Made by a program: the position numbers and the translations under genes. Of a DNA stretch of 64,000 nt, positions 23,566 to 37,169 are shown piece by piece; positions within the stretch are counted from its first letter, which is position 1; each line of letters opens with the position of its first letter. The DNA lies in contig JALGQZ010000013.1 of the NCBI GenBank assembly GCA_023105745.1, positions 26,239,105 through 26,303,104 on the forward strand. The letters run 5' to 3'. A model generated the notes under the pieces. The model saw only the letters and a list, made by a program, of their open reading frames with translations, was not told where the DNA came from and searched no databases. The DNA comes from Austropuccinia psidii (taxonomy: Eukaryota > Basidiomycota > Pucciniomycetes > Pucciniales > Sphaerophragmiaceae).

Positions 23566-25553
23566 TGTGAGCCTTTGAGATATGACCACATACCCAATAA
23601 GGTCACAAAAAAGTACTTAGAATAATTATACATTAAAAATAATTACTTAAATATACAAAAAATACCATAAATTGGTACAAAAATTGGTTTAACTTAAAAA
23701 CCAATGAATCAACATGTAAAATAAATTATACCATTGGATTCCCCATGGAAAAATACACATATACCATTTTTATGGCATATCTGTAAAGTCAATATTTAAG
23801 GAATTATAAGGTATAATACCTTATAAAAACCATAAAACCTTATTTATCTCAAGACCTAATGAAACAACATGTAAAATAAATTGTACCAGTGGATTCTTCA
23901 TGAAAAGGCACACATAAAACAATTAATAAGCTAATTTCCAAAGCTAATACTTAAGGAATTAACCTGAATATATGCACTTTTTTGGTCAACACATATATTC
24001 AAGGATCATGGCTAATATCTTCTAAACTATACATGATAGAATGATGAACCAAAAATAGATTTACCACGTAATTACTGTAAGAACACAGATATGAACTTTA
24101 TTTTACAAATTATAAACAAGGTTAAAACCTATGATGAAATATTGATAAAAATCAACAGAGCTGTTGACCACTCTGTTGTGAAAGTGTTCCAAACTTAAAA
24201 AGAAGTATACAGTTGGATTCTACTAGTTCATTCGTGAAGAATTATGTAATTTCTATTATTAAATTCAGGGTATAACCCCCTGAAATCAAGGTTTGAAGTT
24301 TAAAATATTGAATTTCAACAGAAAAGATGAGTTACAAGAAAAATCATCAAAATTAGAGTTTTGATGATGTAATGAAAAAGTCTGGGTAGCATAATAAGGT
24401 TATGCCAGGCTATAAGAATTCACTCTCTGAATTTCTGTAGCGTGTAAATCTTAAAAGTTATTGAGGTTCAAAGTTTGAGCTTAATTTGAGCAGTTATGAT
24501 CACTCACAGTAACCTTAATTTAAGTTTAACAGTCTTAAGAGTGATACAATTGGTGAATACTATCAGTCTATGATTAAAACTAATAAAATCCACGAAATTT
24601 GGGGTTCTTCCAAGCCTCTGATGTCATCAACTTTAGATTTATAGTGATAACTCTAAATAATGGTGTAATAATGATGTAATATGGTTTGATAATGATGTAA
24701 TCATCTCCAAACCTTAAAATATTGATAAATTCCAGTGGATATGATCAGTACACGTCTACTAGAAGCCTGTTGGACTCTAGGAGGGAGGTATTTACTATAA
24801 ATAGAGCTCTTTTTACTCTATTTTCCCCTCAGATGCATCAAAAACATTAAATCAATTAAATCAAAGGTAATTCCTTTATTCTTTATATATAAAACTATTA
24901 TATTATTAAAGATCAAAGACCACCTTATTATAATCATCTATTTTGACGTGATTAAATCATTTATTTAATTGTTTTTGTTAAAAATCTCTCTAAAAACTCA
25001 TTTCCACGTAAAAATCCAGAATAATTTGTAATTTTCTTTATTTTTATTGTAAATACAATTTGAAAAGGTTGTATTTATATTTTTTGGCGTAAATTATTTC
25101 AAAATCATTATATTAAGTGTTAAAAGTAGGTTATTTTCTCTTATTATAATAATTTCTCTATTATTACTCTCTTAATAATTCTCTAATTAATATAAATAGT
25201 ATTTATATTAATTCATAACTTTAATATTAGTAATATTATTGTTATTAATTGTTTTTTTATTAATAAAAAGCAATTTTTTACGCCTTTATTATTTGTTGGT
25301 AACAATAATAAAGAGCTTTTTAAATATATTAATTCTTTTATATTAATATATTTATTTATTATATTATATTTTCATAATATAAATTATATTATTATATTTA
25401 TTTAATAATATAATTATTTTACGCCATAATAATAATAAATTATTTATTATTATTATATTTTTAATCTTATTTATTCAATTCATAAGGACATTCAGAGTAC
25501 AATAAGTAATAAATTAGTAATTTTTACTTATTGTTTCATAGTCAAACCTTACA
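23566..25553 (+). repeat. 5' LTR of element B
   Basis: A 1,988-bp repeat starts TGTGAGCCTTTGAG and ends GTCAAACCTTACA, matching 32210-34196. It is extremely AT-rich in its last third, with long stretches of TTATT and TAATA. Confidence 0.95.
24796..24804 (+). promoter_or_regulatory. TATA box of the B/C LTR
   Basis: TATAAATAG in the middle of the LTR is followed about 30 bases later by CCCCTCAGATGCATC. The same arrangement recurs in the other two copies of this LTR. It is the likely core promoter, placing the RNA start near 24830. A possible splice donor, AAAGGTAATT, follows near 24865. Confidence 0.65.
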
Positions 25554-25572
25554 TTTGGGGGCCTGGCCATGA
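25554..25572 (+). other. Putative primer-binding site of element B
   Basis: TTTGGGGGCCTGGCCATGA directly follows the 5' LTR and differs at only a few positions from the same site in A and D. The primer tRNA is not identified. Confidence 0.55.
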
Positions 25573-25992
25573 CATTTACTTAAAAGACCTTTAAAAAGAT
25601 TCTAATTGGGTTTATCCAATAATAAATTATATTTATAATCATAAAATTATATAATAATTTTATATTTTATTGATTTTAAAAGCTATTGAGGCAGTTGGAA
25701 AGCAATTGTAATGTCTTACACGTGGTTTTTCACATCCTTAGACTTGCAAGAACTTTCTTTGAGTGACTATAGTGATTAAAAAAGATAATTTATAAATTAA
25801 AAATAATTTTTTATAATTTAATTTTGTAAAAGAATCATATTAATTTTTTATTTTATTCTTTAAAAATAAAAATATAAAAAATTATAAAAAATTTTAAAAA
25901 TTTTAAAAAACCAATAAAAAAGTTATTTTTATTCATTTTTATTTATTTCTTTATTCATTTCAATTTCTTAAAGATATATAAGCAATTTCTAC

Positions 25993-26986
25993 ATGGAAAA
26001 TTGCCATATCTTGCCAAAGAATAACACTTCTTATAAAAAGACTTATATTTATTTGTCTTTTTTAGTGTTTGAAGATAACCCAACAGAAGATAACCAAACT
26101 ACTGTTGAGAGATTGGTGGAAGAAACTTGTCAAAGTTCTCCAACACCAGCTATCACTAAAAGAAAGAAAGCTAACAAATTAGACTTTCCAGGACCCACCA
26201 TTCAAGACTCTGAAGGTGAGCACCTCTTTTATAATTGCCATAAAAAGAATTTTTATTCTAAAATACTTTTATTTTTTCTTATTACTTAAACCATGACTAC
26301 TAGAAGAGGTTCCCAATACTCCATCCAATCAGATGGAGCTGGACTCAGAGGTAGAACTGATCCCTCAAAAGGGAAAAGAAAGGGCAATATCCCCAGTGGA
26401 ACAGAATCCACACAAGGAAGTGCCTTATCCCAAAGGCAAGTCCCAGAAATGCCCATGATATCTGAACCTGAATTGGAGCTAAGTATGAGTAACTCAAACA
26501 GGTACAAATCACATTCAGAGGGCTCAAATAGACATCTACATGAGCCAGTACAAGCAGTATTACACAGTGTACAAGGACAAAGATTGGGAAATGCTGCCTC
26601 AAATACACCAAGGAGTGATGAGCTCCTGGCACATCCTGAAAAAGTTCCACAAAGAGGAGGAGATAGTGAAATACTCCAATGGATGGAATCCACTGTCATC
26701 CAAACCTCAAATCAAAAAAATCAAGGATTACCACGCCAAAAACAGGGAGGCAACCAAGGAAGAAGCCCCAGTAGCTTCTACCAGCAAGCCCCAAGCCAGC
26801 CAACTTCCCCAAGAAGGGAAGAAGAACAAGAAAAAGCATTGGAGAAAACCATATTCCCCAAGCTACAGGATCCCAAAAATCCAAAAGGATGCCATGGACA
26901 ATGTTTTCAACATGGCCAGAACCTTGATGGAATTCAAGAACAAGGAAGAGCAAAGAATGAGACAACCTCATTTTCCAAAGAAATAA
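25993..26986 (+). pseudogene. Accessory ORF (spliced frame) of element B
   Basis: The first exon shown (ORF from 25993; possibly only from 26066, after the acceptor TTTTTAG) ends at 26215 before donor GTGAGC. The intron ends at AG 26302-26303, and joining there puts translation in the frame that is open at 26489-26986 (IDIYMSQYKQYYTVYK ... KPYSPSYRIPKIQKDAMD). That segment aligns with D's accessory protein, sharing YRIPKIQ, DAM, NVF and MART. Two stops in this frame (26456-26458 and 26486-26488) lie between splice site and domain. Both are shared with C, so they may be inside another small intron (acceptor candidate at 26500-26501) rather than decay. The C-terminal part is rich in K, P and S. 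Function is unknown. Confidence 0.5.
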
Positions 26987-29900
26987 CCTTGTCCAAAGAT
27001 GTTGTAAATACTTTAACAGAAATTAAAAATAGTATATTACCTTTAAAAGAAATTAAAGATAGTTTATTATCACTACAAGAAATAAATAACAATTTATCTT
27101 CTTTAACAAAAAGTGTTGTGCAAAACAAGAAAGAAATTGACAACATTAAGTTTATTGTTGAAAATAATAAACCAAAGAATTTAATTGACAATACTCAAAA
27201 ATTAATACAAGGACAACAAGAATTGTATAGATACATAAAAGATATCAAAGACAAGACTTTGACAATCAATTATGATGTGAGTATTGACAATCTTACAGAA
27301 AAATTAAATAAATTAAGTATTTCTGTAGAAAAATTTGAAGAAAAGACTTCATAACACCAAAAATTACTTTTGGACCATGTGGAAAAAAGTGATGAAGCAA
27401 GAATGCATCTGAAAGATGATATTCAGAGTGAAATAAGGCTTATTACTGAAAAAATGGACAAAATTAATGAGGCTAATTTAAATATGCCAAAGTTATCAAC
27501 ACCATTTTCTCATATAAGAAGCCCTGTTAAAACAAAAGAAGACTTGTCAAATCCTTTCATAACAGACTTGAGTCACCAAGATAATAACCAAGTCTTAATG
27601 AAAGAAGCACCTCAATTGAAGTAATGGCCAACATTCACAGGAGAAGGTGAATATGACCACATGTCATTTATTAAAACAATTGACATGTTACAAGAAGACT
27701 ATGCCATACCAGATGAATTAATCACTGCAAGATTACATTCATTGTTTGAGAAATCTGCAAAAAGATGGTATTATGGCATAAGACAAACAAATGGTAAAAA
27801 TACCTGGTCTTGGTGGAAACAAGAAATAATCACCAAGTGGGCAAATGATACCTGGAGGTATAAGATAGAAAATGCATTTGAAAACTCTTTCTTTGACCCA
27901 GAGAAAGACAAACCTTTAACTTGTTTCTTGAAACAAGTTGAAAGGCTTAATGCACTGTACCAAGAAATGTCACAAAAGATGGTGCACATGAAAATACTTA
28001 AAAAATGTGGAGGGGAACTAGAACATTCCCTAAGAAGCAGGTGTATAGAACCATGCTCCACAGAACAGTATATAAATGCACTAGAAGATATAGTGACAAG
28101 AACAAAAATTGGCAGGACTTGGAAAAAATTGGACATTAAAAGCCCAAATAAACCATTTATCAAAAAAGATAAATCAAAAGAATCCTATAAGCCCAATACA
28201 TCCAACAATAATGAACAAAGAAAATGCCATAAATGTGGAGGTATTGGACACTTAGCCAATAATTGCCTTAAAAAAGCAAAAATTAATGAAATTGTGCAAA
28301 CAGAAAACCACAATGACAAAGAAGAGGAATCAGACTCTGAAAAAGAGACAGAAGAGTCAGAAAGCTCTGAAAGTGATGAAATCAATATAATTAATGCACA
28401 AATTAATAATATTGATATAATTTATGAAGTACTGGATGTTAATTCAAACTTACCACAAGTTGGAACATCTGACACAAACCTGACAAACATACAAGATGCC
28501 AAAATGTATAGAACCAAACCTGCAAGAGGAATGGGATATACAGCTGGAAAATCAAGTATAAGCATTGTTATGGTTGATAACCAAGAAGGAAAAGTTAACT
28601 TGGATACAGGAGCATATTGCACTTGTGTTGGCAAAGGTTATTTGAAAACCATTGTCCCAAACTGGCAAGAAAAACTTATGCCAATACAAGGTGTCAAATT
28701 TAGTAGTGCAAGTGAGAGCATGAAGCCCCTTGGAATAATTGATTTAACACTAATTTTTCCTCATCCCTCACAGTGTGTCAGAATTAAAGTAGAGTTTGTA
28801 GTAATGGACAACTGTACTAGTAATCATTTCATACTTGGGAATGACTACTTATCAATCTATGGTATAGATATCTCCAACCAAAAAGATAGATATTTTACCA
28901 TAGGAGATAACAAAAGACAAACGTTTGGCTTCTTAAATAACAAAAAACAAATCACAGTTATTAAGAAGGAAGAAAAAATTCCAGAAAAGGAACTTTTTAT
29001 ATCTGAACAACTTAAAGAGGCAGAATTCAATCAAGAATTAACAGAAAAAATGAAAGAAAAATTGATTGACCTCTTATTTAAGTATAAAAATGCCTTTGCA
29101 ACTGACAAAGAGCCACTAGGTGCCATAATTGGACATGAAGTGGATATAATTCTTAATGTAGAAAAGCCTTATCCACCTTTATTAAGAAGACCTGCTTATC
29201 CAGCCAGCCCAAGGGCTAGAGAAGCCTTGGAAGTCCACATTAAAGAATTAATGGACCTTGTAGTATTAAGAAAGGTTGGACATAATGAACAAGTAGAAGT
29301 TACTACACCTGTCATTATAACTTGGCATAATGGAAAATAAAGGATGGTAGGAGACTTCAGAGCCCTGAACACCTATACCATTCCAGACAGATATCCAATA
29401 CCTAGAATCCATGAGACATTGACCCAATTGTCACAAGCTAAGTTCATCACAGCTATGGATGCTCTTAAGGATTTTCATCAAAATGTCTTAACAGACAATG
29501 CCAAGAAACTACTAAGAATAATAGTCCATTGTGGAATTTTTGAATACTTAAGAATGCCATTTGGGATAAAAAATGCACCTTCCCATTATCAAAGAATGAT
29601 GAATACCATATTCCCTGAAGAACTATCAGAAGGATGGTTAATTATCTATATTGATGATATCATAGTTTGCTCAGAAACTTGGGAAAATCACCTTACAAGA
29701 CTAGAAAGGGTACTACAAAAAATAGTCCAAGTGAATATGAAAATTTCCTTGAAAAAGTGTCATTTTGCATATAATGAATTAAAAGCACTAGGACATGTTG
29801 TATCTGGACTTAGTCTAGGCATAGACAAAAATAAAGTAGCAGCAGTACTACTCAAACCAATGCCTCAAACCAAACAGGAAATGCAATCATTTTTAGGATT

Positions 29901-32091
29901 TGCTGGTTACTATAGACAGCATATAAAGGACTTTGCAAAAATTGCCAAATCCTTATATAAATTATGTGACCAACAAACAGTTTATGAAATGACTGAAGAA
30001 AGGGTCAAGGCATATGAAGAATTGAAAAATTCACTAACAAATGCCCCATTTCTTCTAATGCCAGATTGGAAACTACCTTTCAAACTATACATTGATGCTT
30101 GTGGAGAAGGATTAGGTGCTGCACTTCACCAAACACAAATTATCAATGATAAACCAGTGGAAGGACCAATTTGTTTCATTTCAAGGCAAATAAAGCCAAC
30201 AGAAGCAAGGTATGGAGCAAGCCAAATGGAATGCTTATGCCTAGTGTGGGCTTTAGAAAAACTGCATTATTATTTGGATGGCACAGTATTTGATGTAATC
30301 ATAGACTGTAATGCTGTGAAATCACTACTAAATATGAAGACTCCAAATAGACATATGCTGAGATGGCAAATTGCTATCCAAGAATATAGAGGAAATATGA
30401 CTATTGTAAATAAATCTGGAAATATTCACAAAAATGCAGATGGTCTTAGCAGATGGGCTTTAGCAAATACCCCTGACAATCCAGCATGGGTACCACAAGA
30501 AGAGCACCATATAGAAGGAATATGTGTCACAGACATAGGCACAGAATTCTTTAACCAAGTTAAAGAAAGCTATAAGACAGACAAAAATTGCCATATCTTA
30601 AGCCAATTTCTAATGAAAGACTGCAAATATCCATCACTTTCATCAAAACTAGATGAAACATGGAAAAAGGCATATGATGAAGGAAGATTCCACCTCCTTG
30701 ATGGAATCCTTTACCATAGAACAAACCACACATGTGTTATGGCCTTAACAGATAGAGCACTAATAAACACTATTTTACATGAGTGTCATGATAGTGTTGC
30801 ATCTGGACATCTCTCAGAAGATAGGACACTAGAGAGGGTGAAAACCTGCTCTTGGTGGCCAAATTGGAAGAAAGATGTTGCAGAGTACTGCCAAACCTGT
30901 GACAGATGTCAAAAAGCCAACAGAGCCACAGGAAAGAAATTTGGAATGATGATCCAAATCCAAGAACCAAAATCCCCATGGGAAATAGTTCATATGGATT
31001 GGGTAACAGCACTACCTCCAGCAGGAGACAGGAGCTATAATGCATGTCTAGTATTGGTTGACAGGTACAGTAAAACTCCCATGTTCTTACCATGTCATAA
31101 AGATGAAACAGCTATGGATACAGCCATAATGATATGGAATAAAGTCATTAGCCACACAGGCTTATTCCAAAATATTATAAGTGACAGAGACCCAAAGTTC
31201 ACTTCAGCATTATGGACAAATCTCCATAACTTCTTTGGGACAAAACTATCATTGTCAACAGCTTACCATCCCCAAACTGATGGTTTAGCAGAAAGAATGA
31301 TACAGACCTTAGAGGACATGATCAGAAGATTCTGTGCTTATGGGCTAGAATTCAAAGATTCTGATGGTTTTACCCATGATTGGTGTACACTAATACCAGC
31401 ACTTGAACTGGAATATAAGACATCAATCCATTCTTCTACTGGTAAAACACCAGCAATGCTAAAGAAAGGTTGGAATCCAAGACTTCCTTATGACACCCTC
31501 AAAAAGGACTTATTGGACATACATCCAACAGCACGCAGTTTTAAGATAATGCTTGACAAAGCAAGACACCATGCAAACAGATGCATGCAAGACTCTTTCA
31601 AATATGCAAAAGAAAGATGGGACAAAAGTAATAAACCACCTGACTTCAAAATAGGAGATTTGGTATTAGTATCAACTCTTAACTTTAATAACATAAAAGG
31701 ACCAAAGAAATTGAAAGATTCCTTTGCAGGATCATTTATGGTAAAAGCACTTCATGGACCCAATGCTGTACAATTGGAACTTACAGGTGATTTAATGAAC
31801 AAACACCCAGCTTTCCCTGTAAGTCTTATAAAACCTTACAGCTCAAGTGACAAGGAATTATTTCCACTAAGAAATAAACCCCCACTTGAAATTCCCCCTT
31901 TGGAAGAAGGAGAAGAAAAAAGAATTGTAAAAGTCCTTAAAGAAAGAAGGACAAGGAACAAAAAAGAAAGAGAATACCTTGTAAGGTATAGAAATCCAAC
32001 TCAAGAAGATGAATGTCTACTTGAGAAAGATATAACAAATGCTGATAAACTACTGAGGAGGTTTAGACATGAAAGAAAACCTAAAGAATAA
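26293..32091 (+). pseudogene. gag-pol polyprotein of element B, one frame with three stop codons
   Basis: One frame of 1,933 codons has stops only at 27352, 27622 and 29338; C has a sense codon at each place. In order: overlap with the accessory frame (26293-26986), coiled-coil gag part (KEIKDSLLSLQEINN), capsid-like part (AKRWYYGIRQTNGKNTW), zinc knuckle CHKCGGIGHLANNC, acidic linker, protease ([12 protein letters not shown]), RT ([23 protein letters not shown]), RNase H ([17 protein letters not shown]), integrase ([15 protein letters not shown] ... [32 protein letters not shown]) and a chromodomain ([21 protein letters not shown]). All catalytic residues are present, so the stops are the main visible damage. 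The first ATG lies inside the intron of the accessory ORF. Confidence 0.93.
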
Positions 32092-32209
32092 CAAAATCAA
32101 GCATTATTGAGCTTCAGGACTCATAAAGTCTAATGGAGAGGTAGGACAGTGGATGATACCCTAATCACACATATCAGATTGTGGTACAATCCTTTTTGGT
32201 GGTAGGGAA
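32092..32209 (+). other. 3' untranslated region and polypurine tract of element B
   Basis: 118 bases lie between the pol stop and the 3' LTR, ending in a GGTGGTAGGGAA purine run (32198-32209) directly before TGTGAGCC. There is no ORF. Confidence 0.65.
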
Positions 32210-34196
32210 TGTGAGCCTTTGAGATATGACCACATACCCAATAAGGTCACAAAAAAGTACTTAGAATAATTATACATTAAAAATAATTACTTAAATATAC
32301 AAAAAATACCATAAATTGATACAAAAATTGGTTTAACTTAAAACCCAATGAATCAACATGTAAAATAAATTTACCATTGGATTCCCCATGGAAAAATACA
32401 CATATACCATTTTTATGGCCTATCTGTAAAGTCAATATTTAAGGAATTATAAGGTATAATACCTTATAAAAGCCATAAACCCTTATTTATCTCAAGGCCT
32501 AATGAATCAACATGTAAACTAAACTGTACCAGTGGATTCCCCAAGAAAGTCCACACATAAAACAATTAATAAGCTAATTTCCAAGGTTAATACTTAAGGA
32601 ATTAACCTGAATATATGCACTTTTTTGGTCAACGCATATATTCAAGGATCATGGCTAATATCTTCTAAACTATACATAATAGAATGATGAACCAAAAATA
32701 GAGTTACCACGTAATTACTGTAAGAACACAGATATGAACTTTATTTTACAAATTATAAACAAGGTTAAAACCCATGATGAAATATTGATAAAAATCAACA
32801 GAGCTGTTGACCACTTTGTTGTGAAAGTGGTTCAAACTTAAAATAAAGTTCACAGTTGGATTCTAGTAGTTCATTCGTGAAGAATGATGTAATTTGTATT
32901 ATTAAATTCAGGGTATAACCCCCTGAAATCATGGTTTGAAGTTTGAAATATTGAATTTCGACAGAAAAGATGAGTTACAAGGAAAATCATCAAAATTAGT
33001 GTTTTGATGATGTAATGAAAGGGTCTTGGCAGCATAATAAGGTTATGCCAGGCTATGAGAATTCACTCTCTGAATTGCTGTAGCGTGTAAATCTTAAAAG
33101 TTATTGAGGTTCAACGTTTGAGCTTAATTTGAGCAGTTATGATCACTCACAGTAACCTTAATTTAAGTTTAACAGTCTTAAGAGTGATAAAATTGGTGAA
33201 TACTATTAGTCTATGATTAAAACTAATAAAATCCACGAAATTTGGGGTTCTGCCAAGCCTCTGATGTCATCAACTTTAGAGTTATAGTGATAACTCTAAA
33301 TAATGGTGTAATAATGATGTAATATGGTTTGATAATGATGTAGTCATCTCCAAACCTTAAAATATTGATCAATTCCAGTGGATATGATCAGTACACGTCT
33401 ACTAGAATCCTGTTGGACTCTAGGAGGGAGGTATTTACTATAAATAGAGCTCTTTTTACTCTATTTTCCCCTCAGATGCATCAAAAACATTAAATCAATT
33501 AAATCAAAGGTAATTTCTTTATTCTTTATATATAAAACTATTATATTATTAAAGACCAAAGACCACCTTATTATAATCATCTATTTTTACGTGATTAAAT
33601 CATTTATTTAATTGTTTTTGTTAAAAATCTCTCTAAAAACTCATTTCCACGTAAAAATCCAGAATAATTTGTAATTTTCTTTATTTTTGTTGTAAATACA
33701 ATTTGAAAAGGTTGTATTTATATTTTTTGGCGTAAAATATTTCAAAATTATTATATTAAGTGTTAAAAGTAGGTTATTTTCTCTTATTATAATAATTTCT
33801 CTATTATCACGCTCTTAATAATTCTCTAATTAATATAAATAGTATTTATATTAATTCATAACTTTAATATTAGTAATATTATTGTTATTAATTGTTTTTT
33901 TATTAATAAAAAGCAATTTTTTACGCCTTTATTATTTGTTGGTAACAATAATAAAGAGCTTTTTAAATATATTAATTATTTTATATTAGTATATTTATTT
34001 ATTATATTATATTTTCATAATATAAATTATATTATTATATTTATTTAATAATATAATTATTTTACGCCATAATAATAATAAATTATTTATTATTATTATA
34101 TTTTTAATCTTATTTTTTCAATTCATAAGGACATTCAGAGTACAATAAGTAATAAATTAGTAATTTTTACTTATTGTTTCATAGTCAAACCTTACA
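32210..34196 (+). repeat. 3' LTR of element B
   Basis: A 1,987-bp partner of 23566-25553. It carries the same TATA box at 33439-33447. Scattered substitutions and small indels separate it from the 5' copy. Confidence 0.95.
33439..33447 (+). promoter_or_regulatory. TATA box in the 3' LTR of element B
   Basis: TATAAATAG in the same context as in the 5' LTR. In this position it would drive transcription rightward into the remaining C LTR. Confidence 0.55.
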
Positions 34197-35749
34197 AGGA
34201 TCATAGCTAATATCTCTTAAACTATACAAGATAGAGTGATGAACCAAAAATAAAGCTACCACGTAATTACTGTAAGAACACGGATATGTACTTTATTTTA
34301 CAATTTATAAACAAGGTTAAAACCTATGAGGAAATATTGATAAAAATTAACAGAGCTGTTGACCACTTTGTTGTGAAAGTGGTTCAAACTTAAAATAAAG
34401 TTCACAGTTGGATTCTACTAGTTCATTCGTGAAGAATGATGTAATTTGTATTATTAAATTCAGGGTATAACCCCCTGAAATCATGGTTTGAAGTTTGAAA
34501 TATTGAATTTCGACAGAAAAGATGAGTTACAAGGAAAATCATCAAAATTAGTGTTTTTATGATGTAATGAAAAGCTCTTGGCAGCATAATAAGGTTATGT
34601 CAGGCTATCAGAATTCACTATTCGAATTGCTGTAGCGTTTAAGACTTAAAGGTTATTAAAGATCAAAGTTTCAGCTTAAATTGAGCAGTTATGATCACCT
34701 ACTGTAACCTTAAATTAAGTTTAACAGTCATATGAGTGATTCAATTGGTGAATACTATTAGTTTATGATTAAAACTAATAAAATCCACGAAATTTGGGGT
34801 TCTTCCAAGCCTCTGATGTCATCAAACTTAGAGTTATAGTGATAACTCTAAATAATGGTGTAATAATGATGTAATATGGTTTGATCATGATTTAATCATC
34901 CTCAAACCTTAAAATATTGATCAATTCCAGTGGATATGATCATTACACGTCTACTAGAAGCCTGTTGGACTCTAGGAGGGAGGTATTTACTATAAATAGA
35001 GCTATTTTTGCTCTGCTTTCCCCTCAGACGCATCAAAAACATTAAATCAATTAAATCAAAGGTAATTTTCTTTATTCTTTATATATAAAACTATTATATT
35101 ATTAAAAACCAAAGACCACCTTGTTATAATCATCTATTTTGACGTTATTAAATCATTTATTTAATTGTTTTTGCTAAAAATCTCTCTAAAAACTCATTTC
35201 CACGTAAAAAATCAAGAATATTAGTAATTTTTCTTTATTTTTATTGTAAATACAATTTGAAAAGGTTTTATTTATATTTTTTGGCGTAAAATATTTCAAA
35301 ATTATTATATTAAGTGTTAAAAGTAGGTTATTTTCTCTTATTATAATAATTTTCTCTTTAATATTATTTTAATAATTCTTTAATTAATATAAATAGTATT
35401 TATATTAATTTATAACTTTAATTTTGGTAATATTATTGTTATTAATTGTTTTTTATTAATAAAAAACAATTATTTATGCCTTTATTATTTGTTTGTAACA
35501 ATAATAAAGTGCTTTTAAATATATTAATTATTTTATATTAATATATTTAATTTATTATATTATATTTTATAATATAAATTATATTATTATATTTTATTAA
35601 TGATATAATCAATTTTACGCCATAATTATAATAATTCTTTATTATTATAATTATTTTTTATCTTATTTATCTCATTCATAAGGACATTCATAGTACAACA
35701 AGTAAAATATTAGTAATTTTTACTTATTGTTTCATAGTCAAACCTTACA
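34197..35749 (+). repeat. 5' LTR of element C, second part
   Basis: It begins with the AGGAT duplication and continues the C LTR to GTCAAACCTTACA. The TATA box is at 34991-34999. It is more diverged from the B LTRs than those are from each other. Confidence 0.92.
34991..34999 (+). promoter_or_regulatory. TATA box in the 5' LTR of element C
   Basis: TATAAATAG followed by a CCCCTCAG element, as in both B LTRs. Confidence 0.6.
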
Positions 35750-35768
35750 TTTGGGGGCCTGGCCATGA
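35750..35768 (+). other. Putative primer-binding site of element C
   Basis: TTTGGGGGCCTGGCCATGA follows the LTR exactly as in element B. Confidence 0.55.
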
Positions 35769-36163
35769 TATTTACTTAAAAGACCTTTAAAAAGATTCTA
35801 ATTGAGTTTATCCAATAATAAATTATATTTATAATCATAAAATTATATAATAATTTTATATTTTATTGAATTTAAAAGCTATTGAGCCATTTGGAAAGCA
35901 ATTGTACTGTCTTACATGTGGTTTTTTCACATCCTTAGACTTGCAAGAACTTTCTTTGAGTGACTCTAGTGATTGAAAAAGATATTTTATAAATTAAAAA
36001 TAATTTTTATTATAATTTAATTTTATAAAGAATCATATTGATTTTTATTTTATTCCTTAAAAATAAAAATATAAAAAATATTAAAAAAAAAACCAATAAA
36101 AAAGTTATTTTTATTCATTTCTTTATTCATTTCAATTTTTAAAGATATAAAAGCAATTTCTAC

Positions 36164-37169
36164 GTGGAAAATTGCCATATCTTGCCAAAAAATAACACTT
36201 CTTATAAAAATACTTATATTTATTTGTCTTTTTTAGTGTTTGAGGATAACCCAACAGAAGATAACCAAACTACTGTTGAGAGATTGGTGGAAGAAACTTG
36301 TCAAAGTTCTCCAACACCAGCTATCACTAAAAGAAAGAAAGCTAACAAATTAGACTTTCCAGGACCCACCATTCAAGACTCTGAAGGTGAGCACCTCTTT
36401 TATAATTGCCATAAAAAGAATTTTTATTCTAAAATACTTTTATTTTTTCTTATTCCTTAAACTATGACTACTAGAAGAGGTTCCCAATACTCCATCCAAT
36501 CAGATGGAGCTGGACTCAGAGGTAGAACTGATCCCTCAAAAGGGAAAAGAAAGGGCAATATCCCCAGTGGAACAGAATCCACACAAGGAAGTGCCTTATC
36601 CCAAAGGCAAGTCCCAGAAATGCCCATGATATCTGAACCTGAATTGGAGCTAAGTATGAGTAACTCAAACAGGTACAAATCACATTCAGAGGGCTCAAAT
36701 AGACATCTACATGAGCCAGTACAAGCAGTATTACACAGTGTACAAGGACAAAGATTGGGAAATGCTGCCTCAAATACACCAAGGAGTGATGAACTCCTGG
36801 CACATCCTGAAAAAGTTCCTCAAAGAGGAGGAGATAGTGAAATACTTCAATGGATGGAATCCACTGTCATCCAAACCTCAAATCAAAAAAATCAAGGATT
36901 ACCACACCAAAAAGAGGGAGGCAACCAAGGAAGAAGCCCCAGTAGCTTCTACCAGCAAGCCCCAAGCCAACCCACTTCCCCAAGAAGGGAAGAAGAACAA
37001 GAAAAAGAATTGGAGGAAACCATATTCCCCAAGCTACAGGATCCCAAAAATCCAAAAGGATGCCATGGACAATGTTTTCAACATGGCCAGAACTTTGATT
37101 GAATTCAAAGACAAAAAGGAACAAAGAATGAGACAACCCCATTCCCAAAGAAATAACCTTGTCTCCTGA
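36164..37169 (+). pseudogene. Accessory ORF (spliced frame) of element C
   Basis: Same organisation as in B. An upstream acceptor TTTTTAG lies at 36230-36236, the exon ends at 36386 before GTGAGC, the intron ends at AG 36473-36474, and the second-exon frame is open from 36660 to 37169. The protein segment is almost identical to B's (YRIPKIQKDAMDNVFNMA). A one-base deletion near 37140 changes its last residues. Both internal stops of the B copy are present here too. Confidence 0.5.

Larger units (their letters stand above)
23566..34196 (+). mobile_element. Element B: nearly complete Gypsy retrotransposon inside the LTR of element C
   Basis: It is a full-length element with a 5' LTR (23566-25553), primer-site region, accessory frame, gag-pol (26293-32091), polypurine tract and 3' LTR (32210-34196). 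AGGAT flanks it on both sides (23561-23565 and 34197-34201), and the surrounding C LTR continues without loss, which fixes both borders. The two LTRs differ at many positions by eye, so B is older than D. The gag-pol frame is complete apart from three stop codons. Confidence 0.95.
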
